Shown: piece by piece, positions 12,601 to 21,746 of the stretch
How positions within the stretch are numbered: the first letter of the stretch is position 1
Layout of the letters: each line of letters opens with the position of its first letter
Assembly: GCA_914767715.1 (NCBI GenBank)
Contig: OU612066.1
Span: forward strand, 36,554,283 to 36,618,282
Length of the DNA stretch: 64,000 bases
From: Membranipora membranacea
Lineage: Eukaryota; Bryozoa; Gymnolaemata; Cheilostomatida; Membraniporidae
Direction of reading: 5' to 3'
Program-made: the position numbers and the translations under genes
Notes under the pieces: model-generated
What the model was told of the DNA's origin: nothing
What the model saw: the letters and a program-made list of their open reading frames with translations, nothing else
Databases searched by the model: none

Positions 12601-13936
12601 TAGTATCATAATGACGCCTACACTATGGTTGTAAAATAACATAATATGCCACCTGTCATTTTTGAGCATACGGTTTAAAAAAGTATCTGTTGGGGGGTGG
12701 TTGTTTTCGCACGGCTTAAGCAAAGCTTTGTTGAGGTGTAGCGAAAATTCTGGCCTCAACTTATTACAAAAGCAGCACTAGTACACATTGCCGCTAATTG
12801 GTTTGTTAAGCCATCACTGCATGAGAGAGTATATCATCATCAAGGTGCTTAAGTACGATTTTGATAATTGTTCTTACTTCGGCAATGGTAACTGTTTGCA
12901 AGGCACTCCAAGAACAGCGCGTTCTGTGATGTAATAACTACACATTTTTTCACTGTTGGCTTAGTGCACCTTTCTTCGCAAACCAGACATTTCTGAATCA
13001 TAGGAGCTTCATATAACAACTAGTGTTTGCGAAAAATAGATCTATTAAGTACCACATGAAAAAGTGTCTTTATACAGAACTTTGGCCATCATAGTGGCAG
13101 CCAGAACATCATGGTATGCTCCAGTTAGATGATCTGACCCATTTAGAATGGTGATAAACAGCTAGGCCCTTGATATGGACCGTCACAAATAGGGGGGACA
13201 GTTTACAATAGGGGGGGGGGGGCGGGCAGTTTACAATATGCCTGTTTTTATTGTAAAGTGTCCCCGGGACAGTTTACAATATTGTAAAGTGTCCCGGGGT
13301 AGTTTTCACGCGGAGGACAGTTTACAATACTACACCGGTGATCTATTTTAATTTCTATTGCCTAGTGCTGATACAGTGCAGCTCACTTAATTCAGACCTC
13401 TGTGGATGGGGACAACAAAAATTTGTCCTAATTGAGCAGAATTTGGATTAAATGACATTAGAATGCATTGAGATATGGCTGCAGGGACCAATATTCCTTG
13501 TCTGAATTGCCAGGAGTTTTGATTTTAAAGATTGAATTCATCAGCTTACACTGTATTTTTATGGTACAAGGATCCACCGATACTTCTAATGTCACATAAT
13601 ACTGTAACATACTGAGTGAAGGTGAAGTGTATAATCCTTACGAATAGTTGATAGCTGGCAACACAGATGCTCCTATCAACACATTTGATATACACATATA
13701 TATATTAATCTAATATATAGTTTGGTATCACTGAATACAGCTTAAAAATAGCTCAAGAAATGGGAGCGGAACTTGTCTGGGCTTACTTTGGCAGCAATTT
13801 CAGTCAGAAGATCGGACTGAAGTGCGGATTTGAGCCGGTGGTGACATCACGTTATGAGCAGGACTATAGAAACTATCGTACAGAAGTTAACCATAATACC
13901 CACAAGACATGTGTCTCTATGGTCAAAAAACTATAG
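9662..13936 (+). pseudogene. GNAT N-acetyltransferase pseudogene, left-arm copy
   Basis: Remains of a GNAT-superfamily gene. Exon 1 (9662-9676) encodes MIEIK. Exon 2 (9801-9992) is homologous to the right-arm exon 2 but has TAA (9987-9989) just before its donor and lacks six bases. Exon 3 and the first part of exon 4, including the acetyl-CoA-binding GGQGIG loop, are missing through a deletion at about 13727. The rest of exon 4 (about 13728-13936) is open to the normal TAG and keeps KIGLKCGFEP, where the right copy has a stop. A 3.3-kb foldback transposon lies in the intron after exon 2. This copy cannot make the enzyme; substrate of the parental enzyme is unknown. Confidence 0.8.
10063..13333. 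mobile_element. 3271-bp foldback DNA transposon with 19-bp TIRs and 6-bp target duplication
   Basis: The ends are perfect inverted repeats, GTAGTATTGTAAACTGTCC at 10063-10081 and its complement at 13315-13333. They are flanked by direct repeats ACCGGT at 10057-10062 and 13334-13339. The right arm of the inverted duplication has a single ACCGGT with no insert near 19926, so it preserves the empty site. Inside, GCGCGAAAACAACC recurs at 10085, 10274, 10438, 10626, 10790, 10978 and 11150, with spacings alternating near 188 and 164. It then recurs in inverted orientation near 11334, 11498, 11683, 11851, 12045, 12210, 12399 and 12712. The mirror centre is near 11242. No open frame of useful length exists, so it is non-autonomous. 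Additional TIR-like motifs cluster at 13195-13333. Superfamily not identified. Confidence 0.93.
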
Positions 13937-14282
13937 GCAAGCTGTAATGTGTAATATCTATCGGTAATCGAGTTCCTGATAAACTATTTAATAATAAACA
14001 ATAATAATTATTAGAGGAAAATGAAACGAGTACCATGATTCAATTACATATAGTATCAATTTAAACAATATTCAAAACAAAACTGTCAAAATATGGGTTT
14101 ACAGGATTACAAACAGCTATCAAATAATAGAAAAAATATGAGATCCCTACACATTATGATGAATGACACAGAGTGGTAAATAAACCAGCCGGTATTCCGG
14201 GGGCAAGGGTATAGGGTGCGGCTTGGGTACCATGGGTCCCTGCACCTGTACTTTGGAGGGGAACCCTCTCCGCAATGACGAC

Positions 14283-15320
14283 TTAGACTTAGATATGATT
14301 AACAATCAAAAATTAAATTGGCATCATGAGAAAAACTATTTGACAAACTGGTGTTTAGCACTACTGTCTTTGATGGAACGGGGAGCATGCGATTATCTGC
14401 TGACTAGTTCTTGGCTGCTAGAAGAGCTGGTGTTATTGCAAACTGGTCAGAGCAGGTATCCTCTAAATACTTTAGTAGTTTTCACTGGACAGGGCTAACT
14501 TAGTACCTTGTGTGGCACTGACATTTGTGACAATGTATTCTGAGTTGGCTTTGTTATACTTAACGTACTGCTGCCGATATTGGAAGAAGTTTGGGACAAG
14601 TTGGATAAGGTGTTTGTTGATGCCATGAGTTTTCATCTTGTCTGTAAGGAGGGCTGGCTGGAGGCGATCAAGTGTCTTTGAAATGTCTGTTCCTGCTAAT
14701 TACATGAATTTAACTTCTGGTTCATCCCTCTCGCATGTGTAGTGATTTGGATGAGAGCATCGATTGTGAATTTATCAAAGTGGAATGATAGAGAAATTGG
14801 ACAGAAGTCTTTGTATTGATGAAAGTTTGTAATGATTCAGTATATTTGGGCGTTATATAGGATAGAAAAGATAAGCTCCGCCTCACCTCACCTATCTCCG
14901 CACTGTCCTGTTTGGGTAGCGGGTGCCTGCTGGAGGCATAGCTCTATGATTTCTCCATCTTATCCTGTCCTGAGCATCCTCTTCACTGGGGGAACAGGAT
15001 TGGAGATGCTTCCTGATTGTATCCTTCCATCTATGGTTTAAGACAAGATAAGACGTTACATTAAGTTGATCGCCAACAGAAACAACTTTTATAAATGCAA
15101 TTTTCACATTTTAATAACATGGTTGCTAAAAATGGAACAAAAAGTGGACTTATTGAACTATTTTTCCATCTATAATGTGGCCGGTAGGATATTGATGATA
15201 GCAACCATGACCGTGCAATTAACAAGTACTTAGCTGTGTATGTGACAGCCATTTCTACTATTTCTTGATAAAAATATAATTAGTTAAATGTGTTATGAGG
15301 TTAATGATATCACTGTAAAT
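14283..15320 (+). pseudogene. Unknown coding-like repeat unit, copy 1
   Basis: Around 14355-14460 the plus strand encodes GSMRLSAD, then a TAG, then ARRAGVIANWSEQ. Around 14554-14675 it encodes ILNVLLPILEEVWDKL and KEGWLEAIK. A non-coding part at 15158-15320 contains accatgaccgtgcaat and gtgacagccatttct, both of which recur in copy 3. Conservation of these peptides between copies suggests descent from a real gene or transposon ORF. I cannot name it. Confidence 0.4.
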
Positions 15321-15539
15321 GTCAAAAAGTGGGAGCGGGTATAATTGCCCCTATCAATAAATGATTTATGTCACATCATGAAAAACATTTGAAATAATGA
15401 ATTGTTGCTGACAATAAAAGTATATATATATATATATCTCGGGCACTTATTGAGAAAGCCTGTATTATTCTTGCTCCTTAGAAATTAATCTTGTTTGATA
15501 GCTGTAAGATATAAATAATAATCAAAAATAAAATTTGAT

Positions 15540-15710
15540 ACTTGCCAATTTGGCATCTAGCACTGCTGTCTATGATGGCTTGAAGAGCATGCGACTATCT
15601 GCTGACTAGTTCATGACTGCTAGAAGAGCTGGTGTTATTGCAGACTGGTCAGAGCGGTGTGTTACAGTGGTGTGGAAGCTGATATTGTCTACATACTACA
15701 TCTTTTTCCC
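15540..15710 (+). pseudogene. Unknown coding-like repeat unit, copy 2 (partial)
   Basis: This shorter copy retains only the first conserved block, encoding DGLKSMRLSAD, a TAG, then ARRAGVIADWSERCVTVVWK. It runs into MITE-like sequence after 15711, so its second block is missing. Confidence 0.4.
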
Positions 15711-16210
15711 TGGGCACCAACCAAGGTGGTGCCCAGGATAAAAGATCAAATATAAATCGGACGATTATTCAGTAAGAATTCTTGTAAAACATTTCATCCC
15801 TGAGGACTGCTAAAGGCATCTCAAGCACTGGTCTATCATTATTACAGCAATATCTTTGAACCTCCCCTAATCTGAATTGTTACTCAGCGGTCATGCACAA
15901 AGCTGATGCTACTTAGCACATTCTTCACTACCCATTTATGCGTTTCTGCTATGTTCCATGATTTATGATACCACCGTAGTTCAATTTTTACATTTTATCT
16001 ATCGTTGGAAAGCTAATCAAAAACTGATTCTGAAAATAATGGTTTTGGCATGACGCCAATTTTTAAATCTGTCAACGTTGGTATCATAACCTATGCAGCA
16101 TCAGCTTTGTGCATGACGTCGTGCAAAACTCAAAGTAGTTGCTGACTCTTAGCTGAGCTACACTTCCGTTTAGGGGAGGTGCAGAGCAACTGCTGTAATA
16201 ATGATAGAGC
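15711..16210 (-). mobile_element. Degenerate MITE related to the 377-bp elements
   Basis: In reverse complement, 15711-15960 resembles the interior of the MITEs at 50329 and 50895: landmarks are attattcag, agaattcttg, attattacagcaa and acctccccta. Plus-strand matches to the same family follow at 16096-16210 (gcagcatcagctttgtgcat, gtttaggggaggtgc). The two blocks thus face each other as a foldback pair. It is more diverged than the two later copies and lacks clean TTAA-flanked ends. Confidence 0.55.
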
Positions 16211-17324
16211 ACAGGCTAAATATAATTATAGCAACAAGTCTAGCTCAGGCCGCCACTTTAGTACGCTCAAAGACATACCAGTAGTTTACACAAACTATCG
16301 TGTTACAAAAGCCAGCCTGTTCAGTCAATATGTTGTCCAGAAAATTTTTTGTCATATTTGTTGTAATAGGTATTTGCCAATCTCTTTTTTTATCAAACAT
16401 GTTTTATTTTTATTAACTTGTAATGCTTGCTTCATATAATCCATATCACCTGTTACAAATTTGAGGTGACATACACATTAATTAAACACCTACCATCAAC
16501 ACATGGGCCCCTGGGACTTATACGCCCTTACTTTGCCACTGTCCAGTATCAACCACCCCATTGACAATTATAGTTTGAATTTTAATACAACAGGTAAATT
16601 TTTTTAGCATTATTGAATAGCACAATTCCTTTTAATTTTGTGTGCAAAGACCTTACCAGTAACTCATACACAAGTGCATGGATAGTTACTAAAAAAATGT
16701 GATAGGCCTATTTTCTCTCAAATCTGGAGAAAAAGTGAGAATTATAAAAAGTGGGAAGTGGGCAGAAGTGGGTGTGAAAAGCTGGAGGGTCCCACCCAAA
16801 TAGGGAGACTTGGCAAGAATGACCTTCGTTGTTACTGGAGTATCTGCTGATGAGTATCCTAGACTTTTCAACAGTCTAAAATCGCTGACTGTGTGAGAAG
16901 ATGATTGTTGGAATCATTAAAAATAATTATATTATTGAATCGTGGGTGGGGTCATCAAAACTTCATTAAAGTGGGAATCAGTTATAAGAAATCATTGATA
17001 AATGGCATATTGATAGCAATTAATGATTCTGTGTGGCTGAGCGATGTAGGGATGATGTTAAGAAAATATTTCTGGTTAGATTCGACCCTTTGCTTGTTTT
17101 TGTGGGATAACAGAGGGAACATGATGGGGCAGTATAGCTGATGACAGGTAAGATGTTGGAGATGCAGCAAATCTTCAACCCATCGGTATTGATTCTAATT
17201 GTTTTCAGTTTTCCAAACCACGTGTGTTACAAGTTGATATAACTGTAACAATATGACAGCTAAAATTCAACATAATATTTTCCAAGTGAGCTGCTAAGAA
17301 ATTGATGTTGTGTGATGGCTGTAA

Positions 17325-18050
17325 GATAAAATTAATAATCAAAACTGAAATTAGCCCCATGAGAAAAGCTACTTGACAATCTAGTGTCCAGCACTACTAT
17401 CCTTGATGGATTGAGGAGCATGCGACTATCTGATGACCAGTTCTTGACTGCTAGAAGAGCTGGAGTTATCCCAGACTGGTCAGAGCAGTGTGTTACAGCG
17501 GTGTGGAAGCTGATATCATCTACATACTTTAGCTTCAACTTGTGTGGGGCTGAACTTCACGTCAAGGTACTCTGAATTGGCCTTCTTATTCTTAGTGCAC
17601 TGCTACCGATCTTGGAGGAAGTTGGCAATAACTTGGAAAATGTGGTTGTTGAAGCTGTCTGTAGGGAGAGCTGGCTGGTGGCGATCGACATTTTAATGAC
17701 ATTGATTAAATTGCCCAAGTCATGACACCAATCCTTGTATCATCCCCTTTAATTTTTATTTTTTTGCTGGCTCTGGCACATTCGGAAGAAGATCATTTTA
17801 ATGATGAAGATTGTTGTTATTAAATGTTAATAAAGAAATCAATAAGGCGGTTGGATTGAACAATTATTTCATCTATACAATGACTGGTGGGATAATGATG
17901 ATGTCAACCATGACTGTGCAATGTACAAGTACAAAACTGTGCATGTGACAGCCATTTCTGCTATTTATGGAAAAAAACTTATTATGTAAATGTGTAATGA
18001 GGTTATTGATATCATTGGCAAGGTCAAAAAGTTTGAGCATGTATTGTCTC
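17325..18050 (+). pseudogene. Unknown coding-like repeat unit, copy 3
   Basis: The best-preserved copy. An open frame at 17384-17575 encodes DGLRSMRLSDDQFLTARRAG and, after six further residues, EQCVTAVWKL. About 20 bases later, in another frame, LLPILEEVGNNLENVVVEAV and WLVAIDIL follow. The change of frame fits either a short intron or an indel. Function unknown. Confidence 0.4.
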
Positions 18051-18849
18051 ATCCATGGAGAATAACAATTAATCAGATTAGGACCATGGCAACCATGACA
18101 GTGCAATATACAACTCCTAACTTCATGTAGAGTCATGCACTTAGGTGTGTTACATACAGTGTATGTGACAGCTGTTTGTAAACCTGTAAACCCATATTTT
18201 GACAGTTTTGTTTTGAATATTGTTTAAATTGATACTATATGTAATGGAATAATGGTACTCGTTTCATTTTCCTCTAATATTTATCATTGTTTATTATTAA
18301 ATAGTTTATCAGGAACTCGATTACCGATAGATATTACACATTACAGCTTGCCTATAGTTTTTTGACCATAGAGACACATGTCTTGTGGGTATTACGGTTA
18401 ACTTCTGACATATTACGATAGATTCTATAGTCCTGCTCATAACGTGAGGTCACCACCGGCTCAAATCCACACTTCAATCAGATCTTCTGACTGAAATTGC
18501 TGCCAAAGTAAGCCCAGACAATTTCCGCTCCCATTTCTTTGGCTATTTTTAAGCTGTATTCAGTGATATGCTGACCAATACCTTGCCCTCCATATTCTGG
18601 TAGTACTGATAACAGTGACAGGTTCCAGCAAGTGTCTACCCTATAAAACAAGTAGATTGAGTCACGGGGATATAAGCGTTTAACAAATGTGGTGCACAAC
18701 CTGTAGGTTAGTAGCTAATCATTTTAAAATACCAATACCAATACCATTTCGTTGTTTCGTGCATTACACTGTGCAGAACTGAAATGTGCACATCATTCAT
18801 CATCTATAGTTCATTGGATCTACTTTTGGTAGTTTTATTACGTTTCTTT

Positions 18850-18902
18850 ATCATCATCATCACCATCATCATCATCACCATCATCATAATCATAATCATC
18901 AA
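18850..18902 (+). repeat. ATC-type microsatellite
   Basis: Interrupted (TCA)n tract of about 52 bp, which produces a spurious poly-isoleucine open frame. Confidence 0.9.
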
Positions 18903-19561
18903 AATTTTTTACTTCATTAGCTCATTTCAGATCTCGATCTTGCCGATCATACTCAGTATTATGACTAGGCAACTTTAGTTTAATTGAGTCATTTTTCTAA
19001 GTCACTAATTGTGTCACCAGCATTCATCTGACTGACTGCAGTAAGATCATCTCCAATCAATGTACAGGGCGAGGAAACATTCATACTCCTCCCTCAAAGA
19101 CAGAGAATGTCTCTCCCTTGTACCACGCTGGTCCAAGATCACAATGCTCAGCATAAAAGCATCTGAGTTGTTCGAGGACATAGCACACATACTAGCATTA
19201 TAAAGAACAGCATTTGAGCACTCACTGAAATCTGGTGAACAAGTTGAGTTTTATGCCGTGATTCATATAGAAGTCTGTTTTTCTCCGATGGTCAGCAAGG
19301 GTATTTTCAGGCCAATCAAATTTCTCATATTTGAATGTGCCTGGCCTATCATGATAAGGAATATTCCGATCTTCATGGCGATGGTTTAGCTGATGGAAAC
19401 TCATGCCCACTACCTACAAAAAACACAAGGAAAGCTGGTATAGATACACCACACCACACAATATAAACCTCGCACCAGACTACATATTAGATTAATATAT
19501 ATATGTGTACATCAAATCTGTTGATAGGAGCATCTGTGTTGCCAGCTATCAACCATTCGTG

Positions 19562-19692
19562 AAGATTATACACCTCACCTTCACTCAGTATGTTACAGTA
19601 TTATGTTACACTAGAAGTACCGGTGGTAAAGATTATACACCTCACCTTCACTCAGTATGTTACAGTATTATGTGACACTAGAAGTACCGGTG
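19562..19692 (+). repeat. About 64-bp tandem duplication in right arm
   Basis: The segment aagattatacacctcacctt...actagaagtaccggtgg occurs twice in succession (19562-19628 and 19630-19692). The left arm has it once (around 13560-13650), so the duplication arose in the right arm after the arms separated. Confidence 0.85.
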
Positions 19693-20884
19693 GATCCTTG
19701 TACCATAAAATACAGTGTAAGCTGATGAATTCAAACTTTAAAATCAAAACTCCTGGTAATTCAGACAAGGAATATTGGTCCCTTCAGCCAGATCTCAATG
19801 CATTCTAATGTCATTTAATTCAAATTCTGCTCAATTAGGACAAATTTTTGTTGTCCCCATCCACAGAGGTCTAAATTAAGTGAGCTGCACTGTATCAGCA
19901 CTACGTAATAGAAATCAGACTAGATCACCGGTAATAGTTGTGAATGTAGATAAATTGGGCAAGGATATTGAGGAAGGCGCCCAGTGATTACTGTACCTTT
20001 CCCTTTTTGCTGTCCCAGGCTATAACAACTGGACAATCAGAACTCTGTACCATATCACGCAGGCATGACCTGAGGAGAGCTCTCCCCTCCTCTGTGTGAA
20101 ATCCAAACACACAAGAATTTGACAGGGAGTTGTTATTGAAGCTGTACCATGGCTGAAGCAGCAAAGGCCAGTTATCCTCTTTGTTTTCTAGCTTCTACAG
20201 ATATACAGGAATAATTAGTTATATCAAGTTTTCGATTCTCTTTTTCAAACTTCAGCATTTGAAAATTGGAAACAATAACTGTTGATAAAAGACACTGAAT
20301 CATATGGCGGGCACATACCTTTATTTCGATCATTTCTCTGATGTGCTTCTTGTAGACTTAGTTACCAAGAGAATATAGGCCTCCCGTATCTCATTGATCT
20401 AATTGAGTTGAGCATCCAATGTTTTGGCTTCGATTAGTTGGGTTTGAGATCAGAGTAAGGAGTTAAGAGGCCAACGCAACGATTGAGGCTAAAGTTGACA
20501 CTGGCAATGAAATAATTGACTTGATGTGACATATATATATAGTAGTGTGCGCCTGCTAACATCTATCACTTCTTATTCGCCGCATTATTTTTCTTACTGT
20601 TATCACATCTTACTCTGACGCAGATTATTACTGACAATGCCCACAAATGATGAAAATAAAGAAATTGATCATAATCTGAAAATTTTTTTGCATGTCATGC
20701 TTTTAAAAAAAACTACGCAAACAGTGTATATATGATAAAGCCACTGTTGTTGTTAGCTAAAGTTTGATTCTCATGACTTTCTCGGTGTACAAATACAAAT
20801 TTTAAAATTTTGACTTCGGCTATCTCCATCCGATCAATCTTTGAGTAGATCTACGCCAAAGTTATCCTCTGATATCACCTTCCG

Positions 20885-20909
20885 TTTCTTATATATATTC
20901 ATATATATG

Positions 20910-20950
<41 letters not shown>

Positions 20951-20952
20951 TA
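20885..20952. repeat. AT microsatellite
   Basis: Long (AT)n tract, counterpart of the shorter one at 9055-9110 in the left arm. Confidence 0.9.
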
Positions 20953-21746
20953 CAGAGTCTTACTTGCTCAAAAAATGATAACAGTCGATCAGATTTTGCT
21001 TCACATCGCTTTTGTTACTGAGAACCTAAAAAAATTTCTTCTGTGTTATATGTGTAGTTGACACTACGTATAGACCTACTAACTTGAATCATTTGGCAGT
21101 TGTAATTATAGCCTAAACATCAATTAATATCAATGTCAAGAATGTCCTTGATAAAGTTGAAGTTGAAGCTGCTCTATTTTGGTAGTTTCTATGTTTGTCA
21201 CATATGTTACATACATACATAGATATATGTTATTGTTTATTAAAGAGGTTTGTCACTAGGGCTGACATAGGGGGGTTAACAGCTCGGGGTGGAACGAAAT
21301 AGGGTCAGGCAATTTTAGGTTTGGATTTGGTACAAACTTTTTATCAGAACTGCTGATGCTCCATAAATGCATGACGAGGCGTTATACCCACTAATTCTAA
21401 CTCAATGACAATTAGTCCAAATTGTTTATATAGAAATTTCTGGATGTATTTTTAGAGTGAAGCTATTATATGGGCTCTGAAGACCCAGCAGAGCAAACAA
21501 AGTGCTGACTGTTATATTTAACAAAATTACTCAAAACATGCAACAACATTGCGACCTGATGTGCAAGTTCAGTCGGAGGTAATAGATCAAGAGAGAAGGG
21601 ATTGAGACAATCCTTATTTTCGTTATCATGAGGATTATAAATATAAATTTGTGACTCAGCAATATTTCATGCTTCAAATCCTGTTACCCCGAAGTAAATA
21701 CAGTCAGAGAGCTGCAACCCTTGGTACAGTCAAGTGAGAAGCAAGC

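Larger units (their letters stand above)
4915..14122. repeat. Left arm of large inverted duplication
   Basis: Read in reverse complement, this arm matches 18172-22375 almost continuously. Matching landmarks are 4918-5215 with about 22068-22375, 7922-10062 with about 19925-22070, and 13334-14122 with about 18172-19920. The arm is interrupted by 5216-7921 (an insert with LINE and U2-like sequence) and by 10063-13333 (the foldback transposon). Relative to the right arm it lacks about 0.9 kb at about 13727, between the motif tagtttgg and tatcactgaatac. It carries exon 1 of an MCT gene and parts of a GNAT gene. The arms are similar but clearly diverged, with many substitutions and indels. Confidence 0.9.
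14123..18171. other. Spacer between duplication arms, with repeated unknown coding-like units
   Basis: This 4-kb loop between the arms holds related segments in the same orientation at 14283-15320, 15540-15710 and 17325-18050. Shared parts include a stretch encoding forms of SMRLSADQFLTARRAGVI on the plus strand, and further on (first and third copies only) one encoding LLPILEEV. Each copy has its own stops or gaps: two have TAG in place of Gln within the first peptide. I do not recognise the family. The remainder (14480-15500 and 16440-17320) shows no other gene. Confidence 0.55.
18352..20333 (-). pseudogene. GNAT N-acetyltransferase, right-arm copy with one in-frame stop
   Basis: Four exons on the minus strand: 20319-20333 (MIEIK), 19997-20194, 19226-19413 and 18352-18640. 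All junctions have GT-AG borders and consistent phases, and the total is 690 bp for 229 residues. Exon 2 contains QPWYSF and CPVVIAWDSK. Exon 3 starts VVGMSF, a typical GNAT strand after the first domain. Exon 4 has LSVLPEYGGQGIGQHI, matching GNAT motif A, where the QGIG turn binds the acetyl-CoA pyrophosphate. TGA at 18478-18480 interrupts exon 4 where the left copy reads GGA (Gly), truncating the last strand. Family members acetylate amines; arylalkylamine acetyltransferase-like activity is possible but only a guess. Recent inactivation is the simplest reading. Confidence 0.8.

Noticed and set aside
18784-18978. Poly-isoleucine membrane-like frame
   Set aside because: Generated by an ATC microsatellite.
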